Below are positions 46,227 through 55,780 of a stretch of DNA of 64,000 nt, piece after piece. Origin of the DNA: Enterococcus malodoratus ATCC 43197. GTDB taxonomy: Bacteria > Bacillota > Bacilli > Lactobacillales > Enterococcaceae. The position numbers and the translations under genes were made by a program. Within the stretch, counting starts at the first letter, position 1. Each line of letters begins with the position of its first letter. Under the pieces are notes generated by a model, which saw only the letters and a list, made by a program, of their open reading frames with translations, was not told the DNA's origin and did not search any database. The DNA lies in NCBI RefSeq assembly GCF_000407185.1, contig NZ_KE136481.1, positions 1,093,636 through 1,157,635 of the forward strand, written 5' to 3'.

Positions 46227-46496
46227 TTAGTCGTTCCCTCCTAAATTCAATAGTTTTGTAAAGACTTGATGTAACCCTGTAGAGGCTAACCCGCTCACTG
46301 CACCATAGACAATCGATTCCACACTGACGCCATTCATTACTGCGCCTAATGCAGCTCCTAGTACCGCCACGATCAATGGAATATATAAATTAGCCAATTT
46401 ATTAAATAGTGGTGTCGCTTTAATTACGTAGCCTACGATCAAACACGCGACAACAATTACTGGTACAAAGTTTTCTGTAATAAAAGATAGATCCAT
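46227..46496 (-). CDS. Phage holin
   Basis: 89 residues with two or three hydrophobic segments (FVPVIVVACLIVGYVIKA, LYIPLIVAVLGAALGAVM, VYGAVSGLASTGLHQVF), matching the phage-holin family typical of Gram-positive siphophages. It would form membrane lesions letting the endolysin reach the wall. Ends LLNLGGND. Directly downstream of the XhlA-like gene and upstream of the endolysin. Confidence is in role, less in the exact holin subfamily. Confidence 0.85.
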   Translation of the reverse strand: MDLSFITENFVPVIVVACLIVGYVIKATPLFNKLANLYIPLIVAVLGAALGAVMNGVSVESIVYGAVSGLASTGLHQVFTKLLNLGGND

Positions 46497-46498
46497 GT

Positions 46499-46885
46499 TT
46501 ATCTTCCTCCTAAATATTTAAGTAGCTCCATGACAAATGCAAAAACAACTCCTGCAGAACCGCCAATACCAAAAATCATTTTCCAAAGATTGGTTTTATC
46601 AATAATCTTCAATTCATAATTTTGTTGTTCCTTCATTTTTTCTAACTCTGCTTGACGACTTTCTGAATCATCGTTCCGTTTTAATACTGCTTGCAGAATT
46701 TGCGCATTTTGTTCTGATTGACGTGTATTCTGTTCACGAAGAAAGCGATTCGACTCATCTACCCTAGCGAGTCCTTCATTCATTGACTTTTGCATTTCCA
46801 ATGTCACATCATTCAAACGACTAAGCTCTTTATCGTGTTGTTTCAATTTATTCTCATGCTGTTTGACTTGTGCTTCTAATTCCAT
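46499..46885 (-). CDS. XhlA-like coiled-coil membrane protein
   Basis: About 128 residues: a long charged coiled coil (MELEAQVKQHENKLKQHDKELSRLNDVTLEMQKSMNEGL ... ELEKMKEQQNYELKIID) followed by one C-terminal membrane segment, LWKMIFGIGGSAGVVFAFVMELLKYLGG. This layout resembles XhlA proteins that cooperate with holins. ATG at 46885 is preferred, 8 nt after AAGGGGGAG; the TTG at 46906 includes that site. Part of the lysis cassette. Confidence 0.75.
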   Translation of the reverse strand: MELEAQVKQHENKLKQHDKELSRLNDVTLEMQKSMNEGLARVDESNRFLREQNTRQSEQNAQILQAVLKRNDDSESRQAELEKMKEQQNYELKIIDKTNLWKMIFGIGGSAGVVFAFVMELLKYLGGR

Positions 46886-46918
46886 CCACTTGGCTCCCCC
46901 TTCCAATCAAAATAAAAA

Positions 46919-46937
46919 GCACACCCGAAAGTGTGCT
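46919..46937 (-). terminator. Terminator after the baseplate gene
   Basis: AGCACAC / GTGTGCT hairpin with CCGAAA loop; the minus strand continues TTTTTATTTTG. It may attenuate late transcription between the tail and lysis modules. Confidence 0.7.
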
Positions 46938-46945
46938 GAAACAAG

Positions 46946-49072
46946 TTATACCTCTTCAATTTTTAGTGACGTTAATTGCACTGCAAATGCTTGTTTCCCT
47001 GATCTTAATCCAATTTTTAAGGATAGTACATCCCCGCTATTGACAGAAATAACCCTTTGCCCCATCGCTGACCAAGTCAATCGAAGTGTTCCGTTGGTAG
47101 CTGCGGTAGCACCCAAAGCAATAAACTCATTCAAGGCATTATTTACATATGCATTAACATGTAAATAGTCAGTTGGATTTGTATCACCAACAACTAGCTT
47201 CATACCTCCAGTCACTAATAAATTTGTTGCTCTTTTGAATGTAAACGATCCATCGCTATTAACTGTATAGGGTCTATTATTCACATGATTTAGCGATCCA
47301 CCAACAGAATCTCCATGAGGTACTAATGTTCCTTCATTTGCTACATTTGATAACGCAATCCCTTCTTTAAAAACTTCTTTGAATTTTATTGTGTCTGCTA
47401 ACGTTTTAGGAGAAATCATTTTATCATCTGATGTCCCATTAATAACCTCTAATTGAGAAGCAAACAGCTTAGTAATCTCTTGCCAATCACCCCAAAGATT
47501 AGTGTTCTTATTAAGTAGGTTTCTGGCAAACATACGAGCACCACCCTTACTAGCCCCGGCGTTCGGATAAATAACTTCCTGAGAAACAACCGAACTGGTT
47601 GGACTGGCCTGATAGACTGTCAACCAACCTTGTTGTGAGCCGATATTTGCAGGTTGATTAATTCTATGATTATAACTAACGGTGTATGTTCCTATCTCAT
47701 TGAAATCGTTCATATCCTCATCGGCACCTAGAGATTGTTCTTTTTGAATCCATGTGCCTGATTCTTTTTCTCCGCAATAAGCCGCCATCATTGACTTAAT
47801 ATAATCATTCGCCGATACATTCAGGTCAAATTGTAAACTAACATAATCAATGTTGAGAGTTGATGCTGTAACTCCGTCACCAGGTTCAGCATTGACTAGA
47901 AAATACATTTTACCAGTCGAATCAATAAATTCATTTGTACTACCAACGCTCCGTTTGATTTTTGTCACTGTACTGTTTGTTGTAGTCAAAGAACCTTCCC
48001 ATTTGTTTCTAACAGGTGTCCATACTTGAAATGTCATCTTGTTTCCATTGGGGCCCGAACCGTAACCCCAAACGTTACCAGCTATACCAGAGATCATTGA
48101 TCGAATTACCGTAACTTGACTTGACACCTCTTTAGCCCCTCGATCAGTGAAAAAGTTTTCACCTAGCCTATTGATCAAATAGGCGAGAACGTCATAACAG
48201 ATTAAAACTTGTTGCATGTAACCGTTGGCTTTTTCATTTCTAAGAAATAATTCTTTATCTAAAGCTTTCACCTTATCAATATCGGCTTGAGGAAATTCTA
48301 ACCAAGTTCCATTTGAAGGTGGTAACAAAGAAGTATACTGAGTACTTGCGATCTTGTTGACATTTTCTACTAATGACCCTGAGACCTTATCTTTAAAGTC
48401 TAATGACGTGGCTTCTATATTGGATTCTTTCCCAATTACCTGATCGACCACGTTTGCGGAACTTTGCTCCTTGTTAAAACTTTCCTCTTTTGTCCAGAAG
48501 TTACCAGTTTCAAAGTCTGCTAATGCCTGTTCGATCTGACTTCGAAGATCGCTTATTTGACCCTCTAACTCTACAATTCTTTCTTGAGCAACAGTGAAGT
48601 TTTGATCCATTTCATCAATTGCTTCATTTTGTAATTTATTTAATTCTGCTACTAATTTGTTGTATTCAGTGATGATCGTTTCTGCTTCTGGGGCGTCAAT
48701 ATCAGCATTACCGTCTACATAAATTTCAAAGCCAGCTGTGCTGTCTCTCTTGCCGTCCTTTACAATTGAAAAATACGCTTGTTCATACTTTCCGGCAACA
48801 GCGAAAGCCATATTTGGAAAAGTGTAATCAAACGTGCCTTTTTTAAGTTCTGAAGCATTACTACTTACGTTATTTGAGTCAAATACTTTAGTTTGTCCAT
48901 TGTATGTTGTTCCTTCAAAGGTTATATCATACCCTGTAAGGTCAGCAACTTCGTCTCTTCGAGCTACGTTGACAGTTACAGTTTGTAACCGGTCATCCCC
49001 TACGCGACCATAGACGATGGCAGGCATGATTGGGTCTTTCGATAAATCTAAATTTAAGATTTTATTACTCAT
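46946..49072 (-). CDS. BppU-type phage baseplate/host-recognition protein
   Basis: 708 residues. The N-terminal domain (about 1-130) has the BppU signature: an immunoglobulin-like fold ending GKYEQAYFSIVKDGKRDSTAGFEIYVDG. A coiled coil follows (residues about 140-195, ITEYNKLVAELNKLQNEAIDEMDQNF ... QISDLRSQIEQAL). The long remainder is beta-rich, with SYNHRINQPANIGSQQGWLTVYQ resembling pyocin-knob/tail-fibre domains, and is the probable receptor-binding part. The stop of the upstream gene overlaps its start (TAATG). Confidence 0.85.
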   Translation of the reverse strand: MSNKILNLDLSKDPIMPAIVYGRVGDDRLQTVTVNVARRDEVADLTGYDITFEGTTYNGQTKVFDSNNVSSNASELKKGTFDYTFPNMAFAVAGKYEQAYFSIVKDGKRDSTAGFEIYVDGNADIDAPEAETIITEYNKLVAELNKLQNEAIDEMDQNFTVAQERIVELEGQISDLRSQIEQALADFETGNFWTKEESFNKEQSSANVVDQVIGKESNIEATSLDFKDKVSGSLVENVNKIASTQYTSLLPPSNGTWLEFPQADIDKVKALDKELFLRNEKANGYMQQVLICYDVLAYLINRLGENFFTDRGAKEVSSQVTVIRSMISGIAGNVWGYGSGPNGNKMTFQVWTPVRNKWEGSLTTTNSTVTKIKRSVGSTNEFIDSTGKMYFLVNAEPGDGVTASTLNIDYVSLQFDLNVSANDYIKSMMAAYCGEKESGTWIQKEQSLGADEDMNDFNEIGTYTVSYNHRINQPANIGSQQGWLTVYQASPTSSVVSQEVIYPNAGASKGGARMFARNLLNKNTNLWGDWQEITKLFASQLEVINGTSDDKMISPKTLADTIKFKEVFKEGIALSNVANEGTLVPHGDSVGGSLNHVNNRPYTVNSDGSFTFKRATNLLVTGGMKLVVGDTNPTDYLHVNAYVNNALNEFIALGATAATNGTLRLTWSAMGQRVISVNSGDVLSLKIGLRSGKQAFAVQLTSLKIEEV

Positions 49073-51273
49073 TAAAACCCTCCTCTGTGATATTTTCGTT
49101 TATTGTTCTTTGGTTGATCGAGTTTCTTTTCTAAACGCTCCACTTTTTCAATCAACTGTTTGTTAGTCAGGCTATTCAACATAATTTGTTTGTTGACATC
49201 TATTCTTAAATAGTGGTCTTTCTCACCTTCGGTGGATAGAAATGGAGAATGCTGGGCAATTAATCCCAATTCCCTCTTCTTACTAGGTTGCTTATTCGGA
49301 TCGTTACTTTGATAATTTTGTTTTCTATCAAATTCAACAAAATTTAGTTTCTTTGTCTCTTCTATGCCGTCCACATCTGAATCTTCAATATTCTCTTTTA
49401 AACGCACGTCAGAATTATTCATAATGCTATAACCGTTCATGTCAATACTGGAATAATAATCCACGACAACATTGTTCACCACCATAAACTTTTTATCAAA
49501 CTGGGTATTTGATATCAATTGATTGTTAAAATCTACTCGTTGGTAAAAAGTTGCGTCATCATAAATTTCTACCTTTTCTGATTGTCCTCCAATGACAACA
49601 GCTGGAGTATGTGCGCTTCCATTCCATCTACCTAACCACAAATCACTACCAGGATATGCAGAAAGAACAGTACCACCATTTTCAAGCCTAAAATAAGTAC
49701 CAGAAATATCTTTACCATTTTCTTTGTATAATCTCAATCCCCCAGCATCGTAGGATGTGATAAGCTTTTCCAAAACAAAATTCTTTAGTGTTCCTGAGCT
49801 GAGAACCGATCTCCATGATCCTGATTCTGAGGATATTGTTCCTCCACTAATTGTGCTACCGGTTATAGCCACACCAATAATATTAATTGCTCTTAAAGTC
49901 CCTGTTGTCATTAAGTCAGCGACAATTGCACCATTATTTGTCATAGCAAGGCCATATGTTCCGTTATATCCAGTAGAACTAAATCCTAACCCTCCAGCAT
50001 TCCAACGCCAGACATTCTTAGCAGTATTAATATCTGTAGTATCCATAATTAGCATTTCTTGTGGATCAGCCAATGATGGATAAATTACGACATGCCCTTT
50101 CCCAGGGTTCTTGATAATATCTGATGCCTCTTGCTGTGCTTTTTCTAACCAATCGACTTTGTCATTAATTTTATCTACATCAGGTTGAGAATCATCCAAA
50201 ACCTTAGCAAAGTCCGTTCTTGCCTCTCCCAATTCGACAGACTCGTACTTATCAAGCGTAACATTCCATAATGTTTTAACAATTTGTGCAGATGTATTAA
50301 TATCTAGCTCATTGAAAACTACTGTTACCCAATCACATAAATCTATCGTTTCAAGAGTCTTAAGCTGCTCATCCATAACAGAACTAGCAAGATCAACATA
50401 CTTAGTTTTGATGGATACTTTTGGAATGCCTACTTTATTATTCTTTATATACGCTTGAATTAACGTCCTTAGCGTTGCCACATCTTTGGGTTCTTTATCA
50501 CTGAAATCAACCATTTGTATGCGTCTCTGAGTGTAATTCCCTACGTACTCACTATCTATATAGGTTTCTGGTAATGTAATTATTTTCTCATCATTGCCGT
50601 TTCCTACTTTCGCCCATCCATAAACCGATGTATAGGTATTTTCGATAGATTCCTCCTGGTTAATATCTGTCAGGTTTTTGCCGTAAGCAATAATTACATT
50701 TTTCTCTGTTCCTGCTTGGGACATTAATCTTACTTGATTGTTATTGAAAACATACTCTCCGCCAAAATTATCAAGAACTGACCCACGTGTTCCGCCTAAA
50801 GCCTCTTGAGCACTTCCGAACCTAGATGGATCAGTGAAATCAATTGACGACCTGGTTAAAATATCACTGTAAAATGTAAAGTCGCCTTTTGGTTCCATTC
50901 GATCTCTTAATTGATTTAATGCAGTTTGAGCAGGAATATTACTGAATGCCGATCCAACTTTAACAATAGACCGCAATAATTGATATCGATAGTGTTCGCA
51001 ATAAACTGTCACTACTCCGTTGATAGGTTTGGTTATTTCAGCAATTTCAAAACGTTGGCTTTGAGCTTGAATCGTTGGCCCTGCATCAGCAACAACCCAT
51101 CTACCAACCTTTAGTTCTTTAAACAATGGAGAGTCTACAGGATACTTAAAACTAAGATCGTAAATGCCATTTCGTTCTCTTTGTACTAAAGGGTTGATAG
51201 CATCACTTAGTGGCCCAATACCTAACGAAGACCAATTATTATTTTTCTTATCGTGCAAAATAATTGTACTCAT
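49072..51273 (-). CDS. Phage tail-associated protein with C-terminal self-cleaving chaperone
   Basis: 733 residues. The N-terminal two-thirds matches prophage tail-endopeptidase/Tal proteins (SDAINPLVQRERNGIYDLSFKYP, NGVVTVYCEHYRYQLL). The C-terminus has the intramolecular-chaperone (peptidase S74) motif MNNSDVRLKENIEDS with ERLEKKLDQ, which trimerises and clips itself off. ATG at 51273 overlaps the stop of the distal-tail gene (ATGA). The ATG at 51291 lies within the Shine-Dalgarno region and is rejected. The central part, GVAITGSTISGGTISSESG, is beta-repeat-like. Confidence 0.88.
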   Translation of the reverse strand: MSTIILHDKKNNNWSSLGIGPLSDAINPLVQRERNGIYDLSFKYPVDSPLFKELKVGRWVVADAGPTIQAQSQRFEIAEITKPINGVVTVYCEHYRYQLLRSIVKVGSAFSNIPAQTALNQLRDRMEPKGDFTFYSDILTRSSIDFTDPSRFGSAQEALGGTRGSVLDNFGGEYVFNNNQVRLMSQAGTEKNVIIAYGKNLTDINQEESIENTYTSVYGWAKVGNGNDEKIITLPETYIDSEYVGNYTQRRIQMVDFSDKEPKDVATLRTLIQAYIKNNKVGIPKVSIKTKYVDLASSVMDEQLKTLETIDLCDWVTVVFNELDINTSAQIVKTLWNVTLDKYESVELGEARTDFAKVLDDSQPDVDKINDKVDWLEKAQQEASDIIKNPGKGHVVIYPSLADPQEMLIMDTTDINTAKNVWRWNAGGLGFSSTGYNGTYGLAMTNNGAIVADLMTTGTLRAINIIGVAITGSTISGGTISSESGSWRSVLSSGTLKNFVLEKLITSYDAGGLRLYKENGKDISGTYFRLENGGTVLSAYPGSDLWLGRWNGSAHTPAVVIGGQSEKVEIYDDATFYQRVDFNNQLISNTQFDKKFMVVNNVVVDYYSSIDMNGYSIMNNSDVRLKENIEDSDVDGIEETKKLNFVEFDRKQNYQSNDPNKQPSKKRELGLIAQHSPFLSTEGEKDHYLRIDVNKQIMLNSLTNKQLIEKVERLEKKLDQPKNNKRKYHRGGF

Positions 51274-52037
51274 ACGGCTATGTTCCTCCATCTAGGCTTG
51301 ATCTTGAATTGATTGATGTTGTTATATGAGATTTCATTTTTCCCCGGTTGTAAGATAATCGGATTATAGCCATCCGTATTTAAGAAACAATACTTAGACA
51401 CATTTACACCGCCTGTCTTATAAGCAATACCATTCTCGCAATCCATTGTAATGATTCCTGTACCCGCTTCTTTCGCTATCCTAAACTGTTGTCCGTTGAT
51501 ATAGACATTACTATCAGCGGCAGCGGTGGTTTTATTGAAAGATATGCTAGGTAAGCTCGTAAAAATTTCTGGGTTTGTGATCGACTGACCGCTAAGAATC
51601 TCTCGTTCATCTTCACCGTCCAGTCGAAAAACATATGGTTGGCATTTGAGTGTAAAATCAATATCTAACCAATCACGCCTCAAATCCTTTCCAGAAGTTC
51701 CACTGTACCCAAGTGCTTTGTAAAAATATTCGTTATACTCGCTAAAGAGTAGCGGTTCATATTCACGCGATAAATAAAGCCACCCAGCTATATTTCTAAG
51801 CTGGGCGGCAATTGTTTTATCTTTTTCTTTATATATTCTTACGGGGAAGCTTTTTTCTATATCTTTTAGCCTTCCTTTATCGTGAATAACGTCAGAACTT
51901 CGCCCGTCAACCTCTGTAAAATCTAATGAAGCCTGAGGTATTACAAAATCCATGTCATTTCTTATCCTCATAAGAAATTCATTAGATCGCCTTCCGCGAA
52001 ACTGAAAATAGGGTAACTTTGTAAAATCTATTTTAAT
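51270..52037 (-). CDS. Phage distal tail protein (Dit), non-canonical start
   Basis: Distal hub of the tail linking tube to baseplate. The frame upstream of the first ATG (51971) reads KIDFTKLPYFQFRGRRSNEFL, a typical Dit N-terminus, so the real start is ATT at 52037 (GAGG 5 nt upstream) or ATA at 52031. No ATG, GTG or TTG exists there. The C-terminal half contains a galectin-like beta-sandwich (KYCFLNTDGYNPIILQPGKNEISYN) ending IKPRWRNIAV. About 255 residues. The start overlaps the tape-measure stop. Confidence 0.8.
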   Translation of the reverse strand: MKIDFTKLPYFQFRGRRSNEFLMRIRNDMDFVIPQASLDFTEVDGRSSDVIHDKGRLKDIEKSFPVRIYKEKDKTIAAQLRNIAGWLYLSREYEPLLFSEYNEYFYKALGYSGTSGKDLRRDWLDIDFTLKCQPYVFRLDGEDEREILSGQSITNPEIFTSLPSISFNKTTAAADSNVYINGQQFRIAKEAGTGIITMDCENGIAYKTGGVNVSKYCFLNTDGYNPIILQPGKNEISYNNINQFKIKPRWRNIAV

Positions 52038-55000
52038 CGCCCCCTCAATTGTCTTTCTGTTAATCTGGCTAGTCCTTCAGACGTATCTTCAATTGCTCGA
52101 TCATTCGATAAATCTGCATGTTCTATATTGAACTTGAAGATCGGTGAATAAGATTTTGATTCACTAGAGTTATTAATAATTTGATTACCAGCACTAGCTA
52201 AGCCCATTCGTCCAGTGCCTAAAGCAGTTTCTGGGCTATTGTTTGACAAACTATAACCATCAAATCCCAAATCAAAATTCGTCGATAAACGATCGCCCAT
52301 TGAAGAAATATTCTTTTGAACATTTCTAAAGCTCTCATTTAATCCTCTATTTAATCCATCCATAATTGACTGACCCGCTGGGATTAATAGTTTTTTATCG
52401 TAGGAAATAGGGCCCTTATTTGCTTCGATCCAATCGGCAATGCCTCCGACAAAATTCTTAACATTCTCGAACCCAGATTGCAGTCCATCCAGAAAGCCAT
52501 TTATAATAGATACCCCAGCATTCCACAAGGAATCTGGTACAAATACGCCTCTTATAGCATCCAGCAAATTCCATGCTGCATTCCTCACGTCGTCCTGTCT
52601 GTTTCTGATGTTGTCAGCAAAGCCATTCACTAAATCGATAGCAGCGTCCATTAATCGCCCCTGCGCTTGAACGATGCCTCTAACCAGGGCGTCTACTAAA
52701 TTCATAGCTGCATTTACAATATCAGGAATTTTTCTAGAAATTCCATCTAAAAATTTGACAATTAGATTGACTGCTGCATCTATTATTTTGCCAAGATTAT
52801 TTGCAATCCCGTTAATAAAGTTAGCTATCAAATTGGCCGCTGCACCCACTATGTCATTCATTCTCGAAGCAAGTGCATTTACAAAATTAACCATCAGATT
52901 GACTGCTACATTGACTATGTCTTTCATTCTTGACGCTATCGCTTTGGCAAAGTTCACAACCACTGAAATAGCCGCACTTGTTAAATCGCCAATTTTAGAA
53001 GCGATCCCCTGTAACAAAGCGATCAATAAATTCATACCTGCGACAACAATATCAGGCAAATGCTGAGTTAAAGCATTCAGCCAAGTAATTATTAGATTGG
53101 CTCCATTAGCTATTAATGTTGGCATTTGTTGAGTGATACCCTGTAATAAAGCATTGATTAAGCCAATACCAGCTTCTATTATTTGCGGCAAAGCTGTAGT
53201 CAGCCCACTTATCCATGCGATAATTATTCTAGTTGATGATTCGATTATCGTTGGAATTAGGATTAACATTGATTGGGTAAAAGAATTGATTAGTTGAGCT
53301 GCAGCTAAAGCAAGTGTCGGTAACCCCTGGGCGATTCCAAGAACAAAACCAGAGATAACCTGTAGTCCTCCGGAAATAATTCCCGGAAGTGCTGTAGCAA
53401 TTGCTCCTAATATTCCTTGTAAGGCTGTTCCGAAAGAAGTCCCCAATTGTGGGCCATATGTGGCAATGCCTTCAGCTAAACTTTGAATGGAAATGAAGAT
53501 ACTGTCCATTCCCTTTGTGATATCGCCGCCGCCTATAACTTTAGCAAATAGTTCAAACGCTTTAACAACCAATCCTACAGGGCCAAGTAAAGCAATAAAC
53601 ACTGATTTGACTACTTTTAATGCAATTCCAAATATATCAATTGAACCTGAACCAGATTTAAAGCCTTCAATAATTGGTTTAATACCATTAGCCAACTTAG
53701 TCATACTATTCCAAAGAGATTCCGGCAACATTTCAGTGAATCGATCATGAAGCTCTGCTACACTCACACTCCAATCGTTAAACGCAATTGCTTTAAATGC
53801 TTTGGTCAACATTTTGGTTCCCTCAACAACTGCTTTCATCCCGTTGGCTAACTTTGTCATTCCATTCCATAATGATTCTGGAAACAACTTTGTAAATTCA
53901 TTTTTTAGTCCTGCAACACTTACACTCCAATCAGATGTAAATATAGCTTTAAAGCCGCTCCACAATAATTTCAGACCAGCTATCACCTTGCCTATTGGAG
54001 CCATTAACGCAGATAGAGACTGGCCTATTTCGTTTACCTTATTCCTGAATCCTTCATTTGTTTTATAGAAATAAATAAATCCTGCAGTTAACGCAGCAAT
54101 TCCAGCAATAACTAACGCAAATGGATTAGCCATCATAGTCGCTTTCATAAGTGTAAAAGCTGTTTTAACACCTTTGATAGCACTAGACACACTGTTGATA
54201 ATTCCAACCGTTGCCTTAAAAGCGATAAATCCTGCCGCGACAGAAACGATAATTCCACCTAGTATTTTAAAAGCCGTCGCATGTTCTTTTACAAACGCTG
54301 TACCTTTTTGAATCAATGGGATTATATTGTCCATAGATTTAACAATATTTTCGAATGCTTTATCAATTACAGAAGATATCACAGTAATATTTTCACCGAT
54401 AGATTTTCCAGTGAGTTTTTTTGTGAGTTCATCTAGCTTCCCCATGACATTAGCAAGCCCTCGAACGATAGCTGTTTTCATATTCGAAAAACCCGTTCCG
54501 ATTCCTGCCATCGCATCTTTCGCGATAGTTTCTAATGATTTTAGACCGCCGCCACCTTCTTTATTTAATTTGATCAATCCCTCTTGAAATTGCTCTACAG
54601 AAATAGATCCGTCAGATAACCCTGCCTTTAACTCTCCAGTAGTTTTGCCCATAGTCTTAGCCAGAGCATTAAGAGCAGGGCCTAATCCGCTATCAATCAT
54701 GGAGTTCCATGTCTCGGCATCTACTTTCCCATTGGAAAAAGCTTGAGATAACTGAGTCACTGCATTTTCAACTTGTTCTGTTGTTCCTCCGAAACCAAGA
54801 ATTCCATTGTTCAAAGCAGAAAATATTTGCTGAGATTTATCTAAATCACCAGTGGATGAAGCAAGCAACTGGACTGATTTCACAGCTCCATCTAGCGGAG
54901 TTGGTAATCCCTGGATACTTTTCTTCAAGTTGTCCATGGTGGTTTTAGTATCTTTCGCACTGAAACCCATATTTTCAAAAACTCTATTTGCATTACTCAA

Positions 55001-55213
55001 AGTATCAAAACGCTTTACTGCATCACCAACTGAGTTTTTAAGCACATTAAAAGCCGCGCTGGCAAGCTTCACAGCTCCGACAGCAACGGCCATATCTCTA
55101 ATACTTTTATTTGCTTTTGTAGATTTCCCCTCTAATTGATCCAAATTCCTATTCAATCCAGTGACATCTTTACCGTCAACATTGACAGCTATTGAAACAG
55201 TTCCATCACTCAT
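52028..55213 (-). CDS. Phage tail tape measure protein
   Basis: 1061 residues; sets tail length and threads through the tube. N-terminal TMP core (TLSNANRVFENMGFSAKDTKTTMDNLKKSI, SGLGPALNALAKTMGK). A tandem duplication at residues 421-472 and 473-524 (both with DWSVSV, ESLWN, MTKLANG) lies before thirteen uninterrupted 22-residue repeats at about 596-881. Each repeat has a hydrophobic L-I...F-x-x-G-I core and ends D-I-V-x-A-A. Hydrophobic segments near 315-385 may be membrane-inserting. ATG 55213 follows GAGAGGAGG. Confidence 0.95.
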   Translation of the reverse strand: MSDGTVSIAVNVDGKDVTGLNRNLDQLEGKSTKANKSIRDMAVAVGAVKLASAAFNVLKNSVGDAVKRFDTLSNANRVFENMGFSAKDTKTTMDNLKKSIQGLPTPLDGAVKSVQLLASSTGDLDKSQQIFSALNNGILGFGGTTEQVENAVTQLSQAFSNGKVDAETWNSMIDSGLGPALNALAKTMGKTTGELKAGLSDGSISVEQFQEGLIKLNKEGGGGLKSLETIAKDAMAGIGTGFSNMKTAIVRGLANVMGKLDELTKKLTGKSIGENITVISSVIDKAFENIVKSMDNIIPLIQKGTAFVKEHATAFKILGGIIVSVAAGFIAFKATVGIINSVSSAIKGVKTAFTLMKATMMANPFALVIAGIAALTAGFIYFYKTNEGFRNKVNEIGQSLSALMAPIGKVIAGLKLLWSGFKAIFTSDWSVSVAGLKNEFTKLFPESLWNGMTKLANGMKAVVEGTKMLTKAFKAIAFNDWSVSVAELHDRFTEMLPESLWNSMTKLANGIKPIIEGFKSGSGSIDIFGIALKVVKSVFIALLGPVGLVVKAFELFAKVIGGGDITKGMDSIFISIQSLAEGIATYGPQLGTSFGTALQGILGAIATALPGIISGGLQVISGFVLGIAQGLPTLALAAAQLINSFTQSMLILIPTIIESSTRIIIAWISGLTTALPQIIEAGIGLINALLQGITQQMPTLIANGANLIITWLNALTQHLPDIVVAGMNLLIALLQGIASKIGDLTSAAISVVVNFAKAIASRMKDIVNVAVNLMVNFVNALASRMNDIVGAAANLIANFINGIANNLGKIIDAAVNLIVKFLDGISRKIPDIVNAAMNLVDALVRGIVQAQGRLMDAAIDLVNGFADNIRNRQDDVRNAAWNLLDAIRGVFVPDSLWNAGVSIINGFLDGLQSGFENVKNFVGGIADWIEANKGPISYDKKLLIPAGQSIMDGLNRGLNESFRNVQKNISSMGDRLSTNFDLGFDGYSLSNNSPETALGTGRMGLASAGNQIINNSSESKSYSPIFKFNIEHADLSNDRAIEDTSEGLARLTERQLRGRLK

Positions 55214-55775
55214 CGTCTTCCTCCTCTCTCAACGTATTCGGAAGCGCATATTTTCGTTGTAATTCACGCATTTTTTTCTTTTCTTTGGCATCCATCCCTT
55301 TTTGTGGCTCCCAGTTACGAATTTGAATGATTCGTTGCATAATGGTGTCGTCTGGAAGGCTTTCTAAAAGCGCTTGAAACTCTTGCCAAGAAAGTTTTCC
55401 TTGTTCTGCAAAGAGATTTATCCCAATTTGTCTGAAAGAAGCATAGATATACTTTGCATCATGAATAACGTCTAAATTTCGTTTTGAAGGTTTTGCAGGT
55501 AGTTCATTTCCTAATTCATCCACTTCTGAATGGTTTTCAGCACCTAGAAAGATGAATTCCAATCGAATAAACTCCCACATTTCAAGCTTTTCTAAAATAG
55601 TTAAATCGGTGTCTCCAACCAACAGTTGAATAGCCAAATTGATCTTTTGTTCTTTAAAAAGAGATTTATCTGCCATGACATCAAACACATCTAGAACGTT
55701 GTCAAAAGCCAAATCAATTGGATAGTCTTTTTCACCAAAAGAAAAAGAGGTAACAAGCGGATCATTTAACCGCAT
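55206..55775 (-). CDS. Gp15-family phage tail assembly protein
   Basis: About 189 residues beginning RLNDPLVTSFSFGEKDYPIDLAFDNVLDVFD, the Gp15 family pattern. The gene lies directly before the tape measure, the usual location of tail assembly chaperones. Includes FRQIGINLFAEQGKLSWQEFQALLESLPDDT. ATG 55775 (AAGGGG 8 nt upstream) is preferred; a GTG at 55784 overlaps the previous stop (GTGA) and could be used instead. Stop overlaps the tape-measure start. Confidence 0.82.
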   Translation of the reverse strand: MRLNDPLVTSFSFGEKDYPIDLAFDNVLDVFDVMADKSLFKEQKINLAIQLLVGDTDLTILEKLEMWEFIRLEFIFLGAENHSEVDELGNELPAKPSKRNLDVIHDAKYIYASFRQIGINLFAEQGKLSWQEFQALLESLPDDTIMQRIIQIRNWEPQKGMDAKEKKKMRELQRKYALPNTLREEEDDE

Positions 55776-55780
55776 AACTG

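Noticed and set aside
52674-53066. 130-residue open frame on the + strand inside the tape measure
   Set aside because: It mirrors the hydrophobic repeats of the tape measure in antisense, has no ribosome site, and is a by-product of biased codons.
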